A stretch of 51,037 nt of DNA, from NCBI GenBank assembly GCA_003167495.1, contig PMSX01000316.1:1-51037 (forward strand), in the 5' to 3' direction. Position numbers and translations under genes: made by a program. The notes beneath the pieces are model-generated. The model was not told the origin of the DNA, did not search any database, and worked only from the letters and a program-made list of their open reading frames with translations. The DNA is from Bryobacterales bacterium. GTDB taxonomy: Bacteria; Acidobacteriota; Terriglobia; Bryobacterales; Bryobacteraceae. This document shows positions 35,199 through 43,287 of this stretch, in pieces (position 1 is the first letter of the stretch; each line of letters opens with the position of its first letter).

Positions 35199-35217
35199 GT
35201 TTGAAACCGTTTCAAAC
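35199..35217. promoter_or_regulatory. 19-bp palindrome upstream of acyl-CoA ligase copy B, operator candidate
   Basis: This is identical to the palindrome at 29366-29384 (9-bp arms, one central base) and lies at the same 45-base distance from the ligase start. Here it overlaps the last codons and stop of the upstream regulator gene, so its conservation is not simply that of a neutral spacer. Confidence 0.6.
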
Positions 35218-36975
35218 TGTGGTCCCCGGCAGACCGAAACGCTGCAAAAGAGCACGAAAGCGTATATCTGCTCGTAATGGGTCAAACCGAGGGTCCACAG
35301 CTAAGAACATCAGCCCCTTAGAACGCTCATGACAGCTACACTCAAGCGAATCGAATACTCGATCATTTCTTAGTCCGAGAAAAATCAGGGCTCTCATAAA
35401 CGGCGATACGTACCGGTGTTGGGCCAGTTCATCCAATTCAGCTAACAGCCGGTGAGCGTCAGCCGTTCGCCCTGCGCGTGCGTATGCGTGCCCCAGTGCT
35501 CCGATTGCGGTTGGAGCTCCGTCCAAAATCTCCTTTGCTCGTTCAAAGCACGCGATGGCGTCTTCATAGTGCCCGTGCTGTTCGTAGCATACGCCTAAGC
35601 CCAGGACGGCACGCCAGAAAGCTGGGTCTAATTCCAGCGCCCGGCGGTATTCCGCCTCCGCTTGCGCCGTTCCCCGCGCCACCAAGAGCACCGCGGCCCG
35701 ATTCGCCGACACGAAGAGCGAGAGGGGATCGATTCGCCTCGCCTGATCGAGCAATGTGAGCGCCTCGTCAAATCGCGCCATTGGCAAAAGCCCGAAGATG
35801 GCGTACAATTGCCCTGCCAGGCCGCCTCCTGGTTGGGCGTGGAGCGCCTTCCGGAATAGGATCTCCGCAGCAGCGTAGTCCCAATCGAACATGGCCTTCG
35901 TGATCGCAACAACGGACAACGCTTCCCCTTCAAGCTCGTTTACCTCCAGCGCCCGAGCTGCGGCTTCACGCGCTTTTGGCAGAACCGCCAGCGGTGCTTC
36001 CATGGAATAAATACCTAGGCGGAGCCAGGCGAAAGCCAACCCGCTGAGGGCGGGGGCGTAGCGTGGACTCTGCTCTAAGACTTTTTCAAAACAGGCTATT
36101 GCTTTGTGGTAAGCGTCCTTTGATGGTTGCCGGTTCAAGTGATATCGGCCGCGCAGATACCAGTCGTAGGCCTCCGCGCTCCCTGGGTCCGTGAACAATG
36201 ATGGCGAGCGGCTTGCCGTACTGGCGCGCAGCATGTTGGAAACCTCATGCGCGATCTCGTCTTGGACGACGAAGATATCTTTAATTCGCCGGTCGTAACG
36301 GCGCGACCACATTTGATAGCCATCCGTGGCGTTGACTAGCTGGACCGTCACGCGGAGAGCCTCGCCGGCCTTGCGAACGCTGCCTTCGAGCACGAAACGA
36401 ACGTTGAGTGTCCGGCCCACTTCGCGGACATCGATGTTCCGATGTTTAAACGCGAAAGCGGACGTGCGAGCGACGACGTGGAGCCCTTCCACGGATGAGA
36501 GGGCGTGGATGATCTCTTCCGTCAGGCCGTCACTGAAATAGTCCGCAGGGTCAGGACTAAGATTCGAAAAGGGCAGGACAACGATGGACGCTTCGGCTTG
36601 ATGGGCGTGGCTATTCGTCTCCACCAACACCGGTTCCAAGGCTTTCGAGCGAAATACGGGCGTATAGCTTCCCTTTGGCAGATCGATCATCAGCGGATCA
36701 ACCGCGCCCTCTTCGCCGTAGTATTCGCGCAGCTTGGTGCGCAATCGCGCCGCATCTACTCGGACAACTGAACTGACTCGCGGATCGAAGTCGCCGTTAT
36801 CGGCATAGATCTCGACGCCGACGATCATTTCTTTCAGCGGCTCGTTCGGGCAGCGGAGAGTGTGCTCGACTACGAATTCCAGGAAGCGCCGCATCCGTTC
36901 GGCGTTTACGAAGACGCGGCTGGCCACGATCTTGCGCAGCTGTTTTCGAACGTCATCCGGGGATGGCTGCGGCAT
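35212..36975 (-). CDS. wHTH-like / TolB-like / TPR regulatory protein, copy B
   Basis: This 587-residue paralogue of the protein at 29408-31171 has the same three-part layout: an N-terminal winged-helix-like domain (VDAARLRTKLREYYG, LPKGSYTPVF), a TolB-like domain (SIVVLPFSNLSPDPADYFSD), and C-terminal tetratricopeptide repeats from about residue 255. The first 250 residues are very similar to copy A. The TPR part differs more, consistent with different partners or ligands. It is followed by acyl-CoA ligase copy B, whose candidate operator overlaps this gene's stop codon. Function is inferred from domains only. Confidence 0.75.
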   Translation of the reverse strand: MPQPSPDDVRKQLRKIVASRVFVNAERMRRFLEFVVEHTLRCPNEPLKEMIVGVEIYADNGDFDPRVSSVVRVDAARLRTKLREYYGEEGAVDPLMIDLPKGSYTPVFRSKALEPVLVETNSHAHQAEASIVVLPFSNLSPDPADYFSDGLTEEIIHALSSVEGLHVVARTSAFAFKHRNIDVREVGRTLNVRFVLEGSVRKAGEALRVTVQLVNATDGYQMWSRRYDRRIKDIFVVQDEIAHEVSNMLRASTASRSPSLFTDPGSAEAYDWYLRGRYHLNRQPSKDAYHKAIACFEKVLEQSPRYAPALSGLAFAWLRLGIYSMEAPLAVLPKAREAAARALEVNELEGEALSVVAITKAMFDWDYAAAEILFRKALHAQPGGGLAGQLYAIFGLLPMARFDEALTLLDQARRIDPLSLFVSANRAAVLLVARGTAQAEAEYRRALELDPAFWRAVLGLGVCYEQHGHYEDAIACFERAKEILDGAPTAIGALGHAYARAGRTADAHRLLAELDELAQHRYVSPFMRALIFLGLRNDRVFDSLECSCHERSKGLMFLAVDPRFDPLRADIRFRALLQRFGLPGTTV

Positions 36976-36978
36976 TAG

Positions 36979-37001
36979 TTATCGTATTTTACAGGAGTTT
37001 C
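36979..37001 (-). promoter_or_regulatory. Conserved leader block before regulator copy B
   Basis: This is the counterpart of 31175-31197, with one difference in 23 bases. It lies 4 bases upstream of the regulator start, and on the coding strand contains TAAAAT and TACGAT. It may be a -10 element with a short or absent leader, or a protein-binding site. Confidence 0.45.
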
Positions 37002-37041
37002 GCACCGGAAGCTGCGGAAGCCCGGATGTCTCCCTTTTTCT

Positions 37042-37968
37042 TCAGAGCAAGCGGAAAGTCACTTCCACCTGCGCCTGCACCGCCACCGGTCTTCCACTCT
37101 TCGTCCCCGGCCGAAACCTCCACTTTCTGACCGCCTCAATCGCTCTTTCATCAAGCCCCAAACCCAACGGACGCACGACCCTGATATCCCGTGGCATGCC
37201 GTTCTGATCGACGACAATCGTTAACAAAACGCTGCCCGAATACTTCGCCTTCCGAGCCTCCTCCGAATATTCAGGCTCTGTCTTTGATATGAGGATAGGC
37301 GCAGCCACATCGCCGCCGATCTTATATACGCCCCCGCCCATACCGTGCCCGTCGCCGGGGCCGTAGCCCTCTCCATTACCGTTGCCCACTCCCGTGCCGG
37401 AACCCACGCCTAATCCACTTTGATCCAACTTGCTTAACGGATCGCCGTATTCATCGGATGTAATCTGCGGTGCGGCCGCGTCGATCGTCGGAACGACGGG
37501 AAGCTTGGGATTCGGAATTGCCATGGCCGGTGCTACAAACTGTTTCTTCGCAAATTGCGGGGCCTCGCCATGGCTGGCTGGATTGTCTTTCATACCGCCG
37601 CCACCGCTGGCCTTATCCGCCGCCGCAGGAAGCTTCGGCCGGTATGCCTTCACTGGAGTGAAGTACAGGTCGGTCACCCGCTGCATTTTCTTCTGCACCA
37701 CTGGGCTTTGAAACCCCCACAGCACTAGACCAAAGGCTGCCGCGTGAATCATCACCGATAGAGCGGCTGACCTTCCCCGCATCCAGGCATAACCGCCCCA
37801 GACGCTTGGCACCGGAACCTTAAAAGGCCGCGCCGACCCCTCGGGCATCGCTCGCCGCGAAAAAATCCGCGCCCGTAATTGCTCCGTCGGGGCATCCGGA
37901 ATATTCCAAACAGTCAGCATTTCAGTTAGCTCCGCCTCACTCAAAATGTCGTCTTCATTCGTTCTCAT
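37042..37968 (-). CDS. TonB-family protein with cytoplasmic N-terminal tail
   Basis: This is a 308-residue protein. Residues 1-62 are cytoplasmic and acidic. A single transmembrane helix spans about 67-88 (RSAALSVMIHAAAFGLVLWG). Proline- and glycine-rich periplasmic linkers follow, with a Gly-rich stretch near 187-221. The C-terminal TonB domain (about 224-308) has PEYSEEARKAKYSGSVLL and AIEAVRKWRFRPGTKSG. TonB proteins pass proton-motive energy to outer-membrane receptors. The long N-terminal tail is unusual. The gene overlaps the upstream ECF sigma gene by 14 bases, raising the possibility that the tail binds the sigma factor. No ExbB/ExbD genes are nearby. Confidence 0.85.
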   Translation of the reverse strand: MRTNEDDILSEAELTEMLTVWNIPDAPTEQLRARIFSRRAMPEGSARPFKVPVPSVWGGYAWMRGRSAALSVMIHAAAFGLVLWGFQSPVVQKKMQRVTDLYFTPVKAYRPKLPAAADKASGGGGMKDNPASHGEAPQFAKKQFVAPAMAIPNPKLPVVPTIDAAAPQITSDEYGDPLSKLDQSGLGVGSGTGVGNGNGEGYGPGDGHGMGGGVYKIGGDVAAPILISKTEPEYSEEARKAKYSGSVLLTIVVDQNGMPRDIRVVRPLGLGLDERAIEAVRKWRFRPGTKSGRPVAVQAQVEVTFRLL

Positions 37969-38452
37969 GCGTTCGCACCCCTTTATACGGCGCCAAGGTA
38001 CGCCTCAGCCGCTCTCGCGCGCGGTGCAGCCGCGCCTTCACCGCCCCAACATCGGCATCCACTATCACCGCGATCTCATTCAAAGAAAAACCTTCATACT
38101 CGAACAAGATCAGCACCTCCCGTTGCAGATCAGGCAGTTGCGAAACCGTCTGAGCTACCGTTACGCTCAGTTCCTGATCTGTTTGGCCGCGCGCGACAAA
38201 GCCGGCTTCATCCTCATCCACATAAAGGCTGCCGTGCTCATCGCGGTACCACTTAAACGCTAGATTTCTTGCGATCGAAAACAAATACGTTCGAAAGTCG
38301 CCGCGCCGTTCGTTCCAGCGTTGAGGATCCCGCAGAATCGCCACAAAACAATCCTGCGTAATGTCCTCCGCGATATCCCCGCGCCCGGCTAACCTGTAGA
38401 CGAACCGGTAAATCGCCTTATGGTAGTTGTCGAATGCTTGTTCGGCTGTCAA
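37955..38452 (-). CDS. ECF-type RNA polymerase sigma factor
   Basis: This is a 165-residue sigma-70-family protein. Region 2 spans about residues 8-75 (AIYRFVYRLAGRGDIAEDITQDCF, with FRTYLFSIARNLAFKWYRDE). Region 4 spans about 105-155 (LPDLQREVLILFEYEGFSLNEIA, VGAVKARLHRARERLRR). It lacks regions 1 and 3, as expected for the extracytoplasmic-function class. The start is TTG 38452; no ATG or GTG lies close by. The coupled downstream TonB-domain protein takes the place usually held by an anti-sigma factor. It is divergent from the Tat-exported TPP enzyme gene, across 122 bases. Confidence 0.9.
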   Translation of the reverse strand: MTAEQAFDNYHKAIYRFVYRLAGRGDIAEDITQDCFVAILRDPQRWNERRGDFRTYLFSIARNLAFKWYRDEHGSLYVDEDEAGFVARGQTDQELSVTVAQTVSQLPDLQREVLILFEYEGFSLNEIAVIVDADVGAVKARLHRARERLRRTLAPYKGVRTHENE

Positions 38453-38574
38453 ATTTGACTCTCTGCCTGGGTATTACCGCGACCGCCGGCAAAGGATACG
38501 ACGTACATCGAAGAAACCCGGTGACAGATCTTCGCCCTCTGTTGGCCACCAGTGATCTGAGCTAAACTAGCTTA

Positions 38575-40464
38575 ATGCTTGAATCCGGGAAACCTCTTGT
38601 AGGTCGCCGAAGTTTCCTTTCGAATGCTGCAGCCTTTGCCGCGGCAGCTCCTGTTACCCTGCCCGCTTTGGAGCCGTCCGCTGTTCAGGAGCCCGCCACG
38701 CCGACTCACGTCGAAGTCCAAACCACCGAGCGCCCTGGCGCCGACTTCATGATCGATGTATTTAAGGCGCTCGGCTTTGAGTATCTGTGCGCTAATCCTG
38801 GGTCCGCTTTTCGAGGCATTCACGAGTCTGTCATCAACTATGGGGGCAACACAAAGCCCGAGTTCATTACGTGTTGTCATGAGGAGTCGTCGGTGGCGAT
38901 GGGCCACGGCTACTTCAAAGTGGAAGGTAAGCCGATGCTCGTTTTTGCGCATGGAACGGTGGGCCTCCAACACGCCTCGATGGCCGTCTACAACGCTTAC
39001 TGCGACCGCGTCCCTGTGTTCATTGTGTTGGGAAACAACTTGAACGCGGCCACGCGCCGTTCGAGTGTCGATTGGCTGCATAGCGTGCAGGACGCAGCGG
39101 GACTGGTTCGTGACTTCACTAAGTTTGACGACGCGCCGGTGTCACTGCCGCAGTTTGCCGAGTCGGCGGTCCGAGCCTATAAGATTGCGATGACAGCGCC
39201 CTCAGCCCCGGTGGTTTTGGTGGCGGACGCCGAACTCTCTGAAGTTCCGATCGTAGGGCGCACGGATCTCGTGATTCCCAAGCTGGGTTTCACTGCGCCG
39301 CCCGCCGGCGATTCTGCATCGGTGAACGAACTGGCCGGGATGCTCGTGCAAGCGGAAAGCCCAGTCATTTTGGCTGGACGGCTGGCACGCACTCACGCCG
39401 GCATGGCCCACCTTTTGGAACTGGCCGAGCTCTTACAAGCGCCGGTGGTGGATAGCGGCCAGCGCATGAACTTCCCCAACCGGCATCCATTAAATCTTTC
39501 GGGCAGTTCACGCACGCTGATTGAGAATGCAGATCTCATTCTCGGATTGGAGACAGTTGACTTCTACGGCACGGTGAACAACATTAGCCGTCAGATGGAA
39601 TACAAGTCCCGGCCAATTACAAAAGCAAAGTTGGCGTCTATTTCGGCCGGCGATCGTCTGGCAAAAAGTAACTACCAGGAATTCCAGCGCTATCAAGCCC
39701 TTGATCTGGATATCGCCGCGGATGCCGAAGCCACTTTGCCTTCGCTGGTGGAAGCCGTACGGCGCCAGATCACCGGCGACAAGAAACGGGCCTTCGACGC
39801 CCGAGGCGTCAAGTTAGCCGAACAACATGCGAGTAACTTGGAGCAAGCTCGCCTTGATGCTTCCTACGCCTGGGATGCTTGTCCCGTTAGCGTGGCGCGC
39901 CTTTGTTCCGAACTATGGGCGCAGATCCGGCATGAGGACTGGTGTCTTGCTTCCGGTTCGAACATCTTCGTGAGCAACTGGCCGATGCGCCTCTGGGATT
40001 TTGACAAACCGTACCGTCATGTGGGCGGGTCCGGTGGCGCTGGGATGGGTTATGGCGCACCTTCTGCCGTTGGGGTCGCCCTCGCGAACCGAAAATATGG
40101 AAGATTAACGGTAAATATTCAGACAGACGGCGACCTCATGTATGCCCCTGGCGTGCTCTGGACGGCCGCGCACCATCGTATTCCTCTGCTGACGGTGATG
40201 CACAACAATCGTGCTTACCATCAGGAACAGATGGAAGTGCAAGTTATGGCCAACGAGCATAATCGCGGTATTACCCGAACCAGTATCGGCACACATCTGA
40301 ACGACCCGCCCATCGACTACGCAAAGCTGGCACAGAGCATGGGCATGATGGGAATCGGCCCAATTGAGAAGCCTGAGGATCTAGCGCCTGCACTTCGCCG
40401 GGGCATTGAGATCGTGAAGGGTGGCGAGCCCGTCTTAATTGATGTGGTGACGCAACCGCGATAG
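38575..40464 (+). CDS. Tat-exported TPP-dependent enzyme (acetolactate-synthase/benzoylformate-decarboxylase-like)
   Basis: This 629-residue TPP enzyme has a twin-arginine signal at residues 10-27 (GRRSFLSNAAAFAAAAP), followed by a proline-rich linker to about 55. The catalytic part has the three-domain ThDP fold. The activating glutamate lies in CCHEESSVAMGHGYF, and the TPP/Mg motif is TDGDLMYAPG, ending HNNRAYHQEQ. The substrate is not evident; likely reactions are decarboxylation or carboligation of a 2-keto acid. Tat export would carry the folded, cofactor-loaded enzyme to the periplasm. A c-type cytochrome gene follows after 12 bases. Periplasmic TPP enzymes are rarely described, so this is noted as a finding. 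Confidence 0.85.
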   Translation: MLESGKPLVGRRSFLSNAAAFAAAAPVTLPALEPSAVQEPATPTHVEVQTTERPGADFMIDVFKALGFEYLCANPGSAFRGIHESVINYGGNTKPEFITCCHEESSVAMGHGYFKVEGKPMLVFAHGTVGLQHASMAVYNAYCDRVPVFIVLGNNLNAATRRSSVDWLHSVQDAAGLVRDFTKFDDAPVSLPQFAESAVRAYKIAMTAPSAPVVLVADAELSEVPIVGRTDLVIPKLGFTAPPAGDSASVNELAGMLVQAESPVILAGRLARTHAGMAHLLELAELLQAPVVDSGQRMNFPNRHPLNLSGSSRTLIENADLILGLETVDFYGTVNNISRQMEYKSRPITKAKLASISAGDRLAKSNYQEFQRYQALDLDIAADAEATLPSLVEAVRRQITGDKKRAFDARGVKLAEQHASNLEQARLDASYAWDACPVSVARLCSELWAQIRHEDWCLASGSNIFVSNWPMRLWDFDKPYRHVGGSGGAGMGYGAPSAVGVALANRKYGRLTVNIQTDGDLMYAPGVLWTAAHHRIPLLTVMHNNRAYHQEQMEVQVMANEHNRGITRTSIGTHLNDPPIDYAKLAQSMGMMGIGPIEKPEDLAPALRRGIEIVKGGEPVLIDVVTQPR

Positions 40465-40476
40465 GAGAGCGGACTG

Positions 40477-40854
40477 ATGAGGCAATCAACGATCTCTGTA
40501 CTTTTATCGACCATGATTCTTTGCGTCGCGCAGGCCTTTGGGCAAACTGCCGCGGCCAAGGCAGGTAACGTCGAAAATGGAAAGAAGCTCTTCGTTGCTG
40601 ATGGGTGCTATCAGTGTCACGGCAGGCAAGGTCAAGGGGGATCTTCAGCACCCGTGGGTTCGTATGGTCCACGCCTCGCTCCGCCAAGGATTCCTGTGGA
40701 GGCGGTGCGGATCTATGTGCGCCATCCGAGCGGAGGAATGCCTCCTTACACCGCGAGGGTGCTGTCTGATTCTGAAATCGACGACATCTTTGCGTTCCTG
40801 AAGTCAATTCCCGCTCCTCCGGCCGTTAAAGACATTCCGCTTTTGAACCAGTAG
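40477..40854 (+). CDS. Secreted monohaem cytochrome c
   Basis: This 125-residue protein has a signal peptide (residues 1-22, ending AQAFGQ) and one haem-binding motif, CYQCH (Cys44, Cys47, His48). The probable distal ligand is the methionine in PSGGMPPY. The size and GKKLFVADGCYQCHG opening are those of class I soluble cytochromes c. ATG 40477 is preceded by GGAG. The 12-base spacing to the Tat-TPP enzyme gene indicates one operon, so it probably accepts electrons from that enzyme's reaction or delivers them to a terminal oxidase. This link is an inference. Confidence 0.9.
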   Translation: MRQSTISVLLSTMILCVAQAFGQTAAAKAGNVENGKKLFVADGCYQCHGRQGQGGSSAPVGSYGPRLAPPRIPVEAVRIYVRHPSGGMPPYTARVLSDSEIDDIFAFLKSIPAPPAVKDIPLLNQ

Positions 40855-40875
40855 CACCGCTGAATCCCGACGTCG

Positions 40876-41424
40876 CTAATTGGAAGACAGTAAAGAACCG
40901 CAACGGATCAAGTCCAGCGGACCGAGCGTGGGAAAACGTTCGGGAGACGTCTCTATGGCGCTGCGAATTGCTTCAAAGTCGCCGGGATTGTTATGAATTA
41001 GCGACATCCGCGCGACTAACGCTGTGGCTGCAATCATCTGGTCAAAACGCCACCGAGCCAATCGTTCTTGCCTCGACTCGGTGAGCTTGTGAGATCTCTT
41101 GGGCGGTGTTGGAGGGTCTGGGAGCATGGCCATAATCTCGGCAGCAACTACTGCCGCGGCCCCATCCAGCGGCCAGATTCGACCGAGGGCTTTCAGGTAG
41201 TCAATTCGAGAGGCGTCGATCTGAGCCCTTCGGTCACCCTGATTGCGGCGCCACAAGAGACTATAGCCGCGAACTCGTTCTAAGACTGTTACGGCGGAAA
41301 GGTGGATGGGATGGAGTGATCGATAACGGTTCATCCAAGCGCGTATCGCTGGTTGCTCATTCCGCGCCAGCCAACTTTCGGCGCCGGTATCAAAAAGAAA
41401 CGGACCCCAGGCGGGATCGATCAT
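40876..41424 (-). CDS. PIN-domain protein, probable VapC-like toxin
   Basis: This 182-residue protein has a PIN ribonuclease domain. The first acidic residue is in FLFDTGAESWLA, the second in AVTVLERVRGY, and the C-terminal acidic cluster is in RRFDQMIAATALVA and NNPGDFEAI. VapC toxins cleave tRNA or rRNA. This one is longer than usual (about 130-140), with an Arg/Lys-rich insertion before the last acidic residues. Its ATG overlaps the upstream antitoxin stop by 4 bases (ATGA), the classical toxin-antitoxin arrangement. Confidence 0.8.
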   Translation of the reverse strand: MIDPAWGPFLFDTGAESWLARNEQPAIRAWMNRYRSLHPIHLSAVTVLERVRGYSLLWRRNQGDRRAQIDASRIDYLKALGRIWPLDGAAAVVAAEIMAMLPDPPTPPKRSHKLTESRQERLARWRFDQMIAATALVARMSLIHNNPGDFEAIRSAIETSPERFPTLGPLDLIRCGSLLSSN

Positions 41425-41723
41425 GACCTTCGCTTAGCTGCCGGCTCGAGGATGACGCCGTCTAGAACCGCCAACTCGTCCTCTGAAAATCCGGAAAATG
41501 CGGTCTTGTACACATTTAGGACCGCGTTGCTCCGCTCAGCCGCCGTATTCAAGCGGAGGCCTTCGGAAAGAGCCTCCGAGATTACCGTGCTTAGGTTCAC
41601 CTTCCTCGCACGAGCGATTCTTTCGGCCTGCGCCAGCGAATCAGACGGCAGGGTGAGAGTAGTGCGGCGTTTTTTTTGCGGCCGGGAGGACGGGTGCTTT
41701 CGACGCATGATACAGTTTAGCAT
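41421..41723 (-). CDS. Ribbon-helix-helix antitoxin
   Basis: This is a protein of about 100 residues with a basic N-terminus and an RHH DNA-binding domain (TTLTLPSDSLAQAERIARAR, then VNLSTVISEALSEGL). The acidic C-terminal tail probably wraps the PIN toxin encoded downstream with a 4-base overlap. ATG 41723 forms a TGATG overlap with the stop of the preceding gene, so I prefer it; ATG 41708 is a possible shorter start. It probably represses its own operon as a complex with the toxin. Confidence 0.75.
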   Translation of the reverse strand: MLNCIMRRKHPSSRPQKKRRTTLTLPSDSLAQAERIARARKVNLSTVISEALSEGLRLNTAAERSNAVLNVYKTAFSGFSEDELAVLDGVILEPAAKRRS

Positions 41724-42512
41724 CACTTTCGATGCTGGGACGCATCAATAACGGCGTGGCTCTTTGAGGGGGACATAGGCGATCCCGGAAACAAACTAAA
41801 GCAGCCATGCGCGCGCCACAGGCCGGACGTAAATTCGGCAACCCGCTGCAAGAGAACTGCGCGATGCCTGTCTGCCGGCAGAACGAAATAGGTGCGGACA
41901 GATCCTTTGCAGAATACGATCGCATGCGAATCGGAAACCCCAATTTGGTTCAACTCCGACCGCCAATGCGCGATTTCGAGTTCAAGACCGCCCCTGCGAC
42001 GAGTCTGGTGGTGATAGACGACTAGGCTCTGCCCCCTTTCGAGGAAGGCCTGGACCTCGCAAAGGAACACATATTTGTTGCTCCTAGCCGTTTGTTGTTT
42101 AATCGACTTGCCCGCAAATCCGTTGTCGGGGTCCAAAAAGACGATGTCCGCTTTAGCTGTCCTCGATAAGGCTTCCCCGCGCCAGTCTCGACGAACCTCA
42201 GTACGTTTGCTACGAGGAAGGCCTTGCACACTTAACGGTTTTGCGTAGAACACCGTACCTTCCGGTAAAACAAGGTCTTTTTCAATCGCCGCAACTGAGC
42301 GATCGTTGCGTCCCACCAGACCGGCTAGTCTATCGTGCAGGTCAGCATCACATCGACGCAAATGAATACGCCATGAACGATCCATCCGCGTTGCCTTCCA
42401 CATCGGGGTTTAGGTACCAGATGACTGCCAACCGAAGATCTTTCTCACTGAGCGCCTTCAGTAGGGCGTATTTCTGGAAGTCGCCAATGTCGCCTGCATA
42501 GCGATCCTGCAC
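41723..42512 (-). pseudogene. Uncharacterised protein gene broken by a frameshift
   Basis: Two frames together encode one protein of about 260 residues of a widespread uncharacterised family. The first part, from GTG 42512 behind a GGGAGG ribosome site, reads VQDRYAGDIGDFQKYALLKA and continues through WYLNPDVEGNADGS to a stop at 42348-42350. The second frame continues with CDADLHDRLAGLVGR, ADIVFLDPDNGFAGKS and QSLVVYHHQTRR to a stop at 41723. A one-base change near 42350-42356 separates them. FLDPDNG recalls nucleotide- or SAM-handling folds, but I do not claim a function. The end is coupled to the antitoxin gene (TGATG), so the three genes form one unit. Confidence 0.75.
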
Positions 42513-42636
42513 GAGTACCTCCCATCGTCGCGTTTCCAGAAAGAGTTCGGTCACCTTAAGAATGCTGAAGAGAGCTTCCCCGACGGTCGTTCCCTGGCGA
42601 TTGTGAGTTCGCGAGGTTACCGCAGATCCAAGTTTC

Positions 42637-43224
42637 CTACGCGTTCAAATTAATCCCCAACTTCTTCAATTCTTCCGCATAATAGCGCTTATGCAGCAGA
42701 TCGTATTCTTCTCCGCCCTCGGTGATTTCGCGTTTTTGCGTACGAATTTTCGCGCGCGCCGCCTTATCAATCTTTTCCTCAAGCTGCAGGATATCCGTCA
42801 TCTCCCGCACGATGGCCAGCCGCAATTCATTGGGGTCTTTGCGGACACGAAACTCGCGCGATCTTTTCAGGGCGGTCACGAGTTTGTGAGACAGATCGTT
42901 GACTTTGTCGCGCGAAAGCTTCATGGGGTCGCCAGTATCGCGGCCCGCCGCCCGCATAATTTTGCGCTGCGCGAGTAACTGATTTTTGATCTTCCGGAAC
43001 ATTTCCTGATACGAAACGTTCTCGCGCCGCATGTAATCGCTATATTGATCGAGCATGTCGCGCACTTCGTCGTTGAGCTTGTCCTCAATCGACAGATCGT
43101 CCTCGATGACCTGCGCAATTGAGGTGGCCGCCACAGCCGGATCGGACGTCTCAAAAGCTGAAGGGCTCAGCCGACTAACCAATTGCCGCGACAAGTAGCC
43201 TATAAATTCCCGGGCTAATAGCAT
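42637..43224 (-). CDS. DUF507 family protein
   Basis: This 195-residue, mostly helical, highly charged protein matches the DUF507 family, whose members are found in Acidobacteria, Deltaproteobacteria and Aquificae. It is effectively two similar halves: REFIGYLSRQLVSRL with VIEDDLSIEDKLNDEVRDML in the first, and RDKVNDLSHKLVTALKRSRE with LQLEEKIDKAARAKIRTQKR in the second. Function is unknown. It is divergent from endonuclease IV across 63 bases and appears to be a stand-alone gene. It gives modest support to the taxonomic inference. Confidence 0.85.
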   Translation of the reverse strand: MLLAREFIGYLSRQLVSRLSPSAFETSDPAVAATSIAQVIEDDLSIEDKLNDEVRDMLDQYSDYMRRENVSYQEMFRKIKNQLLAQRKIMRAAGRDTGDPMKLSRDKVNDLSHKLVTALKRSREFRVRKDPNELRLAIVREMTDILQLEEKIDKAARAKIRTQKREITEGGEEYDLLHKRYYAEELKKLGINLNA

Positions 43225-43287
43225 CCGAGGCTAGTTTAACAATTCAGTAAGCCGGATTAGCGCGGCGGCGAACGTTATGCTGGCAAG

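Larger units (their letters stand above)
33637..37001 (-). repeat. Segmental duplication, copy B (regulator + acyl-CoA ligase)
   Basis: This is the partner of 27804-31197, in direct orientation and separated from it by the S53 peptidase gene. It matches in gene order, both protein lengths, the intergenic palindrome and the leader block. The spacer between regulator and ligase is shorter here (57 against 86 bases). Divergence is uneven along the unit. Confidence 0.85.
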
